From: Streptomyces sp. ST2-7A
GTDB taxonomy: Bacteria > Actinomycetota > Actinomycetes > Streptomycetales > Streptomycetaceae
DNA length: 64,000 bases
Assembly (NCBI RefSeq): GCF_021390475.1
Contig: NZ_JAJUWS010000001.1
Coordinates: 248,001-312,000 of the forward strand
Direction: 5' to 3'
Positions 16,281 to 23,130 of this stretch are shown here, in pieces. Under the pieces are notes generated by a model. The model searched no databases, was not told where the DNA came from, and worked only from the letters and a program-made list of their open reading frames with translations. The translations under genes and the position numbers were made by a program. The stretch's first letter is position 1. Every line of letters starts with the position of its first letter.

Positions 16281-17642
16281 ATGAGCGATTCCGACGGCAA
16301 CGCCATCCTGGTAAACGTTCTTACGTCATCACTGCGTTCAACGCTTAACGGGATGGAAACGGCTCCAGGGCTTTTGCGTCAAGTTTTGGAAGAGGGGTCT
16401 TGGCGCACCTTCACAACCCCTCGTGGCGAGACGGTCACATACGAGACCTTTGAGCAATTTGTCACCACCGCCCCAACTAAGGGACTTGGTCGAACAGTCG
16501 AAGAACTCGTTCAGGTCGTTTCTGACGACGAGACAACCTTGGCTCTACTTGCAAAGGAGCTGGGATTCTCTGTCGAAGAACTCAGAAATACTGAGGGCCT
16601 TCAAAATATTCTGAACCCGATCACCGAGGATGCCCAAGCGTTCGGCTCCTACGCGAAGGTAGGCGGATGGATGTTTGGCCTGCTGGTTGCTCGAAACGTC
16701 ACCCCAGAGAACGCCAAAACAAAAACCAATAAAGGTGACGTAATTCCAGGGTCGGGAAAACCCAATGAAACTTTGGAGCGCTTCAAGAAAGTTTCAGCGA
16801 GACAATTTGCCTTGATGGCTGATACGAGTGCGGCCCGGGTCACCCGCTTCTACCGAGCATGGGAACGAGCAGCGGAATCCGGGCTGGTTCCATCTGCTCG
16901 TGAGTTGCATCCTGGGCAGAGCATTGAGCTGCCTGATGCAGACCTGTGGGCGAATTATTTTTCCAATTACGAGAAAAGTACAGAACGCCGCGAAAATATC
17001 GCCCAGCAAGCAGAAATCGCTGGAACCAGCTACAACCTAGCTGTAAAGGTAGCAGAAAATCCATCAGCTCTGCGAACAGCCATTCTCGGAGATGTGAAAA
17101 CTGCCGAAAATGCCCGGGAGGCGCTATTCGCCAGAATGGAGAAAGATGACGAACTGCGTGTCAGCCTAGTTCGTAGCGTAGCGAGTGATCCTCAAATTAA
17201 GAAGCACCTAACAAGTGAGGCCCGCAAGCACGAGCGCAGTCAATTCATTCGAAATATCGCAGAAGAAGGAAGAGCTAAAAGTCCTACTGGTCAGACGGTA
17301 GAACTGCCAGAAAATTTTAAAGCGAGGATCAGTGATCAGTTGGCCGTCGTCGAGGACTCCGAAGCCGACGCAGAGGCTGTTTCCGTCGCGTACGAAGCAG
17401 TTCGAGATTTGATTACGGAAGCTATTGAATCAGACCCCGAGATGCAAGCTTTGGAGCATCGATCGAGAGTGACCAAGGCTCTGACTGCCACAGCGAAAAG
17501 CATTCAATCCATTGACCCAGAAGTCTTGGCAAACTTTGCAGACGACTCTGTACGTACAACCGTTACAGAGCTACAGCGCAAGATTAATGAGCTGGCCGAC
17601 CTACTTGGAGAATCGAAGACCGTAACCCTCCGTGCGGTTTAG
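16281..17642 (+). CDS. Uncharacterised partner of the HNH-helicase
   Basis: I do not recognise this 453-aa protein. It is predicted soluble and mostly helical. A possible helix-turn-helix lies at about residues 171-196 (VSARQFALMADTSAARVTRFYRAW), followed by charged helices (about 225-345) and a C-terminal coiled-coil-like end (TELQRKINELADLLG). There is no signal peptide, membrane helix or catalytic motif I can name. The ATG at 16281 has a perfect GGAGG seven bases upstream, inside the last codons of the helicase gene, with a two-base gap; translation is surely coupled. GC content is as low as in the helicase gene. It may be a DNA-binding or specificity subunit; that is a guess from context. 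Confidence 0.75.
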   Translation: MSDSDGNAILVNVLTSSLRSTLNGMETAPGLLRQVLEEGSWRTFTTPRGETVTYETFEQFVTTAPTKGLGRTVEELVQVVSDDETTLALLAKELGFSVEELRNTEGLQNILNPITEDAQAFGSYAKVGGWMFGLLVARNVTPENAKTKTNKGDVIPGSGKPNETLERFKKVSARQFALMADTSAARVTRFYRAWERAAESGLVPSARELHPGQSIELPDADLWANYFSNYEKSTERRENIAQQAEIAGTSYNLAVKVAENPSALRTAILGDVKTAENAREALFARMEKDDELRVSLVRSVASDPQIKKHLTSEARKHERSQFIRNIAEEGRAKSPTGQTVELPENFKARISDQLAVVEDSEADAEAVSVAYEAVRDLITEAIESDPEMQALEHRSRVTKALTATAKSIQSIDPEVLANFADDSVRTTVTELQRKINELADLLGESKTVTLRAV

Positions 17643-17796
17643 TCTCGGAATGCAATTTCCTGTTCGAGGACTTGCAGCGCAGCAATCTGTACATTCACAT
17701 CGCTATACCGTGGGGGATGAATTTCCTCCTGGCCAATTGCAGCCAATATCACCTCTTGCATCGGTAGCGACGCCATGCTCAAAAACCTCAAACCAA

Positions 17797-17835
17797 TGGC
17801 GGAGCGGCTCCTCTAATTTAGGATCCGCTCCGCCA
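17797..17835. terminator. Bidirectional hairpin terminator
   Basis: TGGCGGAGCGG and CCGCTCCGCCA form a perfect 11-bp stem with an AT-rich loop. A/T-rich sequence follows on the right side. It lies between the convergent cargo operon and the HAD gene and probably ends both transcripts. The flanking 258-bp gap holds no supported gene. Confidence 0.7.
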
Positions 17836-17900
17836 CTCAAACATAAAATAAAAGCCGAGAAGAATGAAGATTCTTCGATCTTCTGTTTATTGGCAAGAGG

Positions 17901-18599
17901 TCAAGTAGTTCTGGCGGAAACGACCAGAGCTTCTGCTAGCGGCAGCAGGGAAGTCACCACGACAGCAGCTCCCGCATTGATGAGGAAACGCTCTTTCCGC
18001 TCTTTGTTGGCGTAGCCGATAGTGAGCACATCAGCGGCATGACCCGCCTCGACGTCACGTACTGCATCGCCGATGAAGATGTACCCCGAGGCATCCCGGC
18101 CGGGCTCCATGGCGTCCAGCAGCAGGCACGGGCTCGGCTTCATGCTCTCCGGTTCGCCCGGCCTCCGGCCGACCACCTTGTTCACCCGATGCGTGAGCCT
18201 GTGGTTCTCCAAGTAGCACCGGATGGCACTGCCTGCGTTGTTACTGACCACGATGACGTCCCGGCCGGAGTGAACCGCGGCATCGAGAACGGCACTCATC
18301 TGGGGGTTGGGACGTGCGAGCCGTGCTGCCTCGGTCTCCAGATCGGCCAGAATCCGGTCTGCGTCGGGGACACTACCCGGCGCTTCATGGGCGATCCGTC
18401 GCAACAGCGCGAGCGGATCGTTCTCCGCCTTCCAGTCGGGCCGAACGTCATGCTCGGCATCGGCGAGCTGCCGGCGCATCCGTTCCGCCACTTCATCGGC
18501 GTTCAAGCCGGCGAACACCGAGCAGAACGGTCCGTCGAAGTCCACCAGCAGGGTCCGGACTCCACTCAGAAGCTTGGAAAGTTCCTGCTGGGGCTTCAT
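17901..18599 (-). CDS. HAD-family hydrolase
   Basis: A 232-aa haloacid dehalogenase-type phosphatase. Motif I is VDFDGPFCSVF (nucleophile Asp in DxD, about residues 20-30). A helical cap follows. Motif II is VIVVSNNAG, the motif III lysine is in MKPSPCLLLDAM, and motif IV is FIGDAVRDVEAG. The gene overlaps the stop of the GntR gene by four bases (ATGA) and has GGGAGG upstream, so the two are translated together. HAD/GntR pairs are common cargo in actinomycete elements. A small phosphorylated metabolite is the likely substrate, but nothing shows which one. Confidence 0.9.
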   Translation of the reverse strand: MKPQQELSKLLSGVRTLLVDFDGPFCSVFAGLNADEVAERMRRQLADAEHDVRPDWKAENDPLALLRRIAHEAPGSVPDADRILADLETEAARLARPNPQMSAVLDAAVHSGRDVIVVSNNAGSAIRCYLENHRLTHRVNKVVGRRPGEPESMKPSPCLLLDAMEPGRDASGYIFIGDAVRDVEAGHAADVLTIGYANKERKERFLINAGAAVVVTSLLPLAEALVVSARTT

Positions 18600-19441
18600 G
18601 CGTCCTCCCGCCGGAAGGCGATGCTGTCCCACGTGCTGTCGAACCATCGCTGCGACTGCTGCACGTACTGTGATCCAAGTGAGGAGTCGTCCGGTCCGGT
18701 GGAGTGGTGGAAGAGTGTCGTGTCTTTTCCGGTGATGTCGAAGAAGTCTCTCTCTTCCCCATCCACCACCATCTTCCGCTGACGCAACGGGTAGTAGCCG
18801 AAGAAAGCTTCGGTTCCGTTGAGGAGATACAGCTTGAACAGGGCCGAGGCCCGGAAGAAACGGATCTCCACCTTCGCCGACTGGACAAGGCCCAGTTCGG
18901 CCAGCATCTCCACTCCGTGCTTGATCCCCCCGGCGTAGTTGACCGCGAGCTGACCGGCCCTGTGACGGAGCGCCGGATCATCCTTCAAGCCATCGGCGAG
19001 CACCGGGACCGCCATGTTCACGCTCGTGTCCGGCAGGAGTAGCCGGACCGAGATGGACTGAGGGGTGAGCCGTCCCGAACGCACCTTGTCCAGCGGTTCT
19101 TGCATGGCGTTGTGCAGGGTTTCGCTGGAGAAACCGGTGAAATCGATTCTCACCGTGTCCTCTTCGAAGGCGGATTCAAGGTGCGGTCGGAGACCCACCG
19201 GCCGTTCCGTCCGCTGCCGGACGAAGCTTCCCTTGCCCTTCTTGGTCACGATCAGCCCGTCGTCCCGCAGGACGTCGAGAGCCCTCGCCACGGTCGCCTT
19301 CGCGACCTGGTAGCGCCGCATCAGCTCGGGGCCGGACGGCAGCTGGTCACCGGCCGCGTACTTGCCCGTGAGGATCTCGGCACGCAAGGCGCTGCTGACC
19401 TGCTGGAAAGCCGGTCGCGTGTCATCGGGGTCAAGGCTCAT
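18596..19441 (-). CDS. GntR-family transcriptional regulator
   Basis: The 281-aa protein has an N-terminal winged helix (about residues 8-75: PAFQQVSSALRAEILTGKYAAGDQLPSGPELMRRYQVAKATVARALDVLRDDGLI). The C-terminal domain (about 95-270) does not show clear UTRA or FCD signatures. In AICEs a GntR repressor (KorSA in pSAM2) often controls transfer and replication genes; this one is placed next to the transfer region and could act so. The ATG at 19441 is used, though its ribosome-binding site is poorly spaced. A cluster of CCTAG-type palindromes 50-85 bp upstream is a likely operator. Confidence 0.88.
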   Translation of the reverse strand: MSLDPDDTRPAFQQVSSALRAEILTGKYAAGDQLPSGPELMRRYQVAKATVARALDVLRDDGLIVTKKGKGSFVRQRTERPVGLRPHLESAFEEDTVRIDFTGFSSETLHNAMQEPLDKVRSGRLTPQSISVRLLLPDTSVNMAVPVLADGLKDDPALRHRAGQLAVNYAGGIKHGVEMLAELGLVQSAKVEIRFFRASALFKLYLLNGTEAFFGYYPLRQRKMVVDGEERDFFDITGKDTTLFHHSTGPDDSSLGSQYVQQSQRWFDSTWDSIAFRREDA

Positions 19442-19489
19442 TCCTTCATCGTAGGCCACCTCCCCAGCAACCCCAGGAAGCACAGGATT

Positions 19490-19526
19490 CCTAGCCTGGT
19501 TGACCTTCCTAGGAAGGTTGGCTAGG
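19490..19526. promoter_or_regulatory. Palindromic operator cluster upstream of gntR
   Basis: ACCTTCCTAGGAAGGT at 19503-19518 is a perfect 16-bp palindrome. It is flanked by CCTAGCC (19490-19496) and GGCTAGG (19520-19526), an inverted pair. The three CCTAG/CTAGG boxes lie just upstream of gntR and are the best candidates for autoregulation. Confidence 0.65.
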
Positions 19527-20037
19527 TTCATCACGCCGCACCGAGCGAGAGCGAGGTGGGGCCCGGATGGGCCTTCTTTGGGCTGCCTTCCGGGTGCTGA
19601 GGGCGGGGACGCTGCAATCCCGCCAAAGGCCAGGTGAACAGGGCTTCGGCCCGACTGGCGAGGTGGCCCGGTGACCGCGAGCAACGGCCGGAGTGTGGGG
19701 ACCACGAGTCCCCCTTGCAGTGCGAGATCCCTGCCCGAACGAGGAGAGGAAGGCCCGTGATCAGACGAAGACCCGGGGCGGGTGCGGCGTGCCGGACCGG
19801 CGCCGCACCCCCTGCCCCGCGCGTCCCGCCCCTCGCCGTGAAGCCGGGATAGCCGGTGGCGAGAGGCCCAGTGCGTCGAGCGCACTCGATCCCCGGCAGC
19901 CCTCCGAACCGCGACGCCCGTGGCTCCGGGCCTGCCGGGCGGTCGTGACCGCTCGAACGATCGGTCACCACCAGGTGCGCCCCCGAAGCGGCTACTTCGG
20001 GGGCGCGCGCCACAGGAACGATCTGGAAGGACCCCCT
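19527..20037. other. Intergenic region with hairpin between gntR and the transfer genes
   Basis: About 510 bp with no supported gene; the ORFs here are GC-bias shadows. A perfect 12-bp stem, GCGCCCCCGAAG with CTTCGGGGGCGC, occupies 19977-20006, 30 bp before the next gene. GGTCGTGACC and GGTCACCACC lie nearby (about 19941-19973). The hairpin could be an attenuator or end an unannotated transcript. The divergent promoters for gntR and the transfer genes must be in this stretch. Confidence 0.5.
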
Positions 20038-20184
20038 GTGAACGTCTTCATCATCGCACTCGCCACCACCGCGCTGACCGACAAGGAGCGCGAGGAGCAG
20101 CGGCGCGAGGAGTTGCGGCGCAAGGTCGCCGAGCGCAACGCCCAGTCCCGCCGCGACGCCCAGCTCAAGGGCAACCGCCGCTAA
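20038..20184 (+). CDS. Small element-borne protein, 48 aa
   Basis: A short GTG-started frame with GGAAGGA seven bases upstream. It starts with a hydrophobic stretch (VNVFIIALATTAL), then a strongly charged helix rich in Arg and Glu (DKEREEQRREELRRKVAERN). It could be a small membrane-anchored or DNA-associated protein. A hairpin terminator follows it. I do not recognise a family, but the ribosome-binding site, bounded hairpins and position before the spread genes favour a real gene. Confidence 0.65.
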   Translation: MNVFIIALATTALTDKEREEQRREELRRKVAERNAQSRRDAQLKGNRR

Positions 20185-20211
20185 CCCCGTCCGACCATCC
20201 AGCCCACCCGT

Positions 20212-20243
20212 GGCGCCCCACCCCGGTTTCGGGGTGGGGCGCC
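20212..20243 (+). terminator. Hairpin after the 48-aa gene
   Basis: GGCGCCCCACCCCG pairs perfectly with CGGGGTGGGGCGCC around a GTTT loop: a 14-bp GC stem. No T-run follows, which is common for streptomycete terminators. Confidence 0.65.
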
Positions 20244-20275
20244 GTGTGGTGTGTCCGATAAGGAGAGACCCCGTT

Positions 20276-20536
20276 GTGAAGAGCTTCATCGGTCGGCACG
20301 AGGTGCGCGACCACCACGATTACCTCGAACTCTCGCTTGGCACCGACCCCGACCTGTGGTTGGGCGTGGAGGGCGAGAGCGCGAGCGAGCGGGCGGCCCG
20401 GCTGGACGCCGGGTTGGACATCCTGGCCGATGACCCCGACCTGGCCCCGGCCGTGGTCGCGGTCATCACCGAGGCCATCGCCCACCGCCCCGGCCCGCTG
20501 GCCGCCCTCCCGGCCCCGGTTGGGGGTGTGCGATGA
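20276..20536 (+). CDS. Uncharacterised AICE protein, 86 aa
   Basis: A small acidic soluble protein (VKSFIGRHEVRDHHDYLEL..., ending ...AALPAPVGGVR) with no family I can name. The GTG start is supported by AAGGAGA upstream. Its stop overlaps the ATG of the next gene by four bases, so it heads a tightly coupled gene series leading to the transfer genes. Confidence 0.7.
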   Translation: MKSFIGRHEVRDHHDYLELSLGTDPDLWLGVEGESASERAARLDAGLDILADDPDLAPAVVAVITEAIAHRPGPLAALPAPVGGVR

Positions 20537-20919
20537 ACCAGCCGACCACCACGGCGGCCGGGACCGCCCGGGCCGCCGCCGAGGCCATCCGCACGCTCAA
20601 TCACCTGACCTTCCGCCCCGACGCCGAGGCCGAGTGGGAGATGCCGGGGGACGTCTACTCCGTGATCGGCGCCCTGGCCTACCTGGTCGGGCGCCTGCCC
20701 CAGACCCTTCGCCAGGCGGGCGAGTTGCTGGAGGCGTTGCACGGCACCGGGCGGCTGCGGCACGACTCCGGGGACCCGGCCCGCCTGGACACTGATGTCC
20801 ACAACCTCCACGCCGCTACCGAACAGGCCACCACCATGGCCAGCATGCTGGCCCGCGCCCTGTCGGACGCGCACAACGACCTGGCCCACATCGGCTACCG
20901 GGACGAGGAGGAGCGGTGA
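20533..20919 (+). CDS. Uncharacterised AICE protein, 128 aa
   Basis: A predicted all-helical soluble protein. The N-terminus (MNQPTTTAAGTARAAAEAIRTLNHLTF) is Ala-rich, the middle includes YSVIGALAYLVGRLPQTLRQAGELLEAL, and the end is acidic (GYRDEEER). It overlaps both neighbours by four bases, evidence of translational coupling. Function unknown; such proteins lie upstream of traB in several actinomycete elements. Confidence 0.75.
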   Translation: MNQPTTTAAGTARAAAEAIRTLNHLTFRPDAEAEWEMPGDVYSVIGALAYLVGRLPQTLRQAGELLEALHGTGRLRHDSGDPARLDTDVHNLHAATEQATTMASMLARALSDAHNDLAHIGYRDEEER

Positions 20920-21470
20920 TCCGGATCGTGACCACCCGCCGCCTGCGGGAGAACGACGGCCGATTGACCGGGGCCCGGTTCCGGGCCCGGAAGGCCGAGA
21001 ACCTCGCCGAGGAGATCACGGCCAGGGCCGACACCGACCTGGCCGCCGCGTTCGAGCGGGCCGAGGCGGCCGAGCGACGCGCCGCCACCGCAGTCCGGGA
21101 AGCCGCCTCGGTCCGGGCCGCCCTGGAGGGGACCCGCGTCGAGGCCACCCGGCTACGCGAGGAACTGGCGGCGGTGCTGCGGGGCCCGGTGGTGGTGATC
21201 GTGTTGCTGCACCGCGGGCGGCTGCACAGTGTTCACGCCCGCGAGGAGGACGCCCTGCGGACAGCCGAGAGCGACCCCGTAGCCCCCGCCGACCCGGGCG
21301 GCTGGACGGGGTGGAAGCCGCTGTCCGAGAACCCTGTGGAGAACGGTTGGTGTCTGCGGCGGATCACCGTTCAGCGCCCCGACCCCGGTGTTCACGACAC
21401 CCCGTCCGGTGTTCACGGCCCGACCGCCGGTGTTCACGGCGATCCGGTGGGGAGTGGTCGGGATGGATGA
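20916..21470 (+). CDS. Uncharacterised AICE protein with coiled coil, 184 aa
   Basis: GTG start within the previous stop (GTGA) and GAGGAG upstream. Residues 12-85 form an Ala/Glu/Arg-rich helix likely to be a coiled coil. After it comes a hydrophobic strand (GPVVVIVLLHRGRLHSVH), then a C-terminal tail containing three GVH repeats spaced seven residues apart. The DNA encoding these repeats has an exact 21-bp period and lies just before the next gene. Its stop overlaps the start of the DUF2637 gene by eight bases. Function unknown. Confidence 0.72.
   Translation: MIRIVTTRRLRENDGRLTGARFRARKAENLAEEITARADTDLAAAFERAEAAERRAATAVREAASVRAALEGTRVEATRLREELAAVLRGPVVVIVLLHRGRLHSVHAREEDALRTAESDPVAPADPGGWTGWKPLSENPVENGWCLRRITVQRPDPGVHDTPSGVHGPTAGVHGDPVGSGRDG
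21385..21439. repeat. Three 21-bp-spaced CCGGTGTTCACG repeats
   Basis: The 12-mer CCGGTGTTCACG starts at 21385, 21406 and 21427, an exact 21-bp spacing (two DNA turns). It lies within the 3' end of one gene and 24-78 bp before the start of the DUF2637 gene. It may simply encode GVH peptide repeats, or be an operator embedded in coding sequence. Confidence 0.6.
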
Positions 21471-22563
21471 GCGCACCCTGCGGGAGGCCGAGCGGGTGTT
21501 GTCGGTCGGTACCTGGCTGATCGTCTTCGGCGCGGTCGTCTTCTCGGTGCTCACCGTCACCCCGCTGGTCGCCCGGGTCACCCCGGAGGGGTGGAAGTGG
21601 ACCGCTCCGCTGCTGCCCATCGTGGTCGACGCGGCCGTGGTCATCGTCGTGCGCCTGGATGCCGCGCTGGCGCGGGTGGGGGGTCGGGCGGGGGGTTGGC
21701 CGGTGCTGCTGCGCTGGATGACCGGTCTGATGACCCTGGCCCTGAACACCGGCGCCTCCGCTTTGAAAGGTGACTGGGTGGGGGTGGCGGTGCACTCGGT
21801 GGCGCCGCTGCTGCTGATCGTCGCCTCCGAGGCCGGGTTGGCCTATCGCCGCGCCCTGGCCGCCGCCGTCGCCGCCAAACGCGCCGAGGAGACGGCGCAG
21901 AAGGCGGCCCGTGAACAGGCCCGGGCCGAGCGTGAACAGCGTGAGCGCGCCGAACACGAAGCCGCCCGCGACCGGGCCGAACGCAAAGAGCGTGAGGAGC
22001 GCGAGCACGCCGCGCGGCTGGCCCGTGAGGAGCGCGAGCACGCCGCCGCGCTGGCCCGTGAACAGGCTGCAGCCGAACGTGAACGCGAGCGGCTGCGGCT
22101 TGAACACGAGCAGCGCATCCGTGAACAGGACAGCGCCGAACGCGAACGGCTGCGGGTCGAGCGTGAACAGCGCGAGCAAGCCGAGCGGGAGGCCGCCCGC
22201 CGCGCGGAGGCCGAACGCGTCGAGCGCGAGCGCCGTGAGGCCGAACGCCGGAGAGCTGCCGAGGCCGAACGGCGTCGTCTGGAAGAGGCCGAGGCCGAGG
22301 AGCGGCGGCGTCGTGTGGAGGCCGAGCGGGCCGAGGCCGCCCGCCGGGAGCGCGAGCGCCTCGAGGCTGCCGAGCGGCGCCGTGCCGAGCTGCTGGCCGC
22401 CGGCCCCGCGACGGACAAGCAGCCCGAGGAGGTGGCCCGGCAGACCGTGGCCGACGCCCACCAAGCGGGCTTGTCGATCCGACAGGCCGCCGACCTGTGC
22501 GGCTGGTCGGTCGGCTGGGTCACCGCCCGCTACGGCGAACTCCGTGAAGCCGTCCCCGCCTGA
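21463..22563 (+). CDS. DUF2637-type membrane protein with long coiled coil and C-terminal HTH (Spd-like)
   Basis: The 366-aa protein has four hydrophobic segments in residues 14-125 (TWLIVFGAVVFSVLTVTPLV; LLPIVVDAAVVIVV; MTGLMTLALNT; VAPLLLIVASEAGLAY), the DUF2637 pattern. A nearly uninterrupted Arg/Glu/Ala helix follows from about 127 to 315. It ends with a helix-turn-helix-like segment (ADAHQAGLSIRQAADLCGWSVGWVTARYGEL, about 330-362). DUF2637 proteins occur in actinobacterial conjugative elements beside traB. A role in intramycelial spread or in anchoring DNA to the membrane is inferred. The ATG overlaps the preceding gene. Confidence 0.85.
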   Translation: MDERTLREAERVLSVGTWLIVFGAVVFSVLTVTPLVARVTPEGWKWTAPLLPIVVDAAVVIVVRLDAALARVGGRAGGWPVLLRWMTGLMTLALNTGASALKGDWVGVAVHSVAPLLLIVASEAGLAYRRALAAAVAAKRAEETAQKAAREQARAEREQRERAEHEAARDRAERKEREEREHAARLAREEREHAAALAREQAAAERERERLRLEHEQRIREQDSAERERLRVEREQREQAEREAARRAEAERVERERREAERRRAAEAERRRLEEAEAEERRRRVEAERAEAARRERERLEAAERRRAELLAAGPATDKQPEEVARQTVADAHQAGLSIRQAADLCGWSVGWVTARYGELREAVPA

Positions 22564-22572
22564 CACCCACCC

Positions 22573-22611
22573 CCGGTGCCCGGCCGCCCCTTCCCGGCGG
22601 CCGGGCACCGG
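22573..22611 (+). terminator. 16-bp-stem hairpin after the DUF2637 gene
   Basis: CCGGTGCCCGGCCGCC pairs perfectly with GGCGGCCGGGCACCGG around a 7-nt loop. It begins ten bases after the stop codon. It would end or attenuate transcription before the next gene. Confidence 0.7.
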
Positions 22612-22650
22612 CCCCTTCCCATCCAGACCCCTTTGAACCGGGAGAACGAC

Positions 22651-23130
22651 GTGCACGACGACGACCACATTCCCGATGACCTGGCCGGCCTCTACCACGA
22701 CGGGCACGTGCGCTCGATCATCACCTCCTACGGCGCGGACCACCACGACGCGCCCACCGGCTCCGCCCTGCTCGCCGACGCCCGCACCCTCCCCCGCCCG
22801 GTGGTTTCCCTGCCGGTGGACCGGTGGGGCCCCGATACCACCGGCCGCAACGCCACGGTCCGCCGCCAGGTGATGAGCACCCCCGGCGCCCGGCGCCTGG
22901 CGCGCCACACCGCCGAGAAGGCCCGACTGCTACTGGCCGCCCTCCCCACCTGGGCCGGCAACGAGGTGATGCGGGTCGATGTGCACGTGGTTGGCGACCA
23001 CGGACACCGCCGCTCCGTCGCCCTGGCCGATGAGATCGCCGCCCACCTGCGCGCTTATGGGATCGGCTGCCTGGTCGAACACCGCCACCTCCACCACCCC
23101 GCTCCCATTCCGAAGGAGGGCCGGTCATGA
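22651..23130 (+). CDS. Uncharacterised AICE protein, 159 aa
   Basis: GTG start with GGGAGA five bases upstream. The N-terminus is His/Asp-rich (VHDDDHIPDDLAGLYHDGH). The middle is basic (RRQVMSTPGARRLARHTAEKARLLLAAL) and the C-terminal half reads like an alpha/beta fold (VMRVDVHVVGDHGHRRSVALADEIAAHLRAYGIGCLVEHRH). No family recognised. It overlaps the next gene by four bases, so they are probably co-expressed with the transfer genes. Confidence 0.75.
   Translation: MHDDDHIPDDLAGLYHDGHVRSIITSYGADHHDAPTGSALLADARTLPRPVVSLPVDRWGPDTTGRNATVRRQVMSTPGARRLARHTAEKARLLLAALPTWAGNEVMRVDVHVVGDHGHRRSVALADEIAAHLRAYGIGCLVEHRHLHHPAPIPKEGRS

Noticed and set aside
17632..18015. A 127-codon plus-strand frame after the partner gene
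   Set aside because: It overlaps the terminator hairpin and the conserved HAD gene on the other strand and has no ribosome-binding site.
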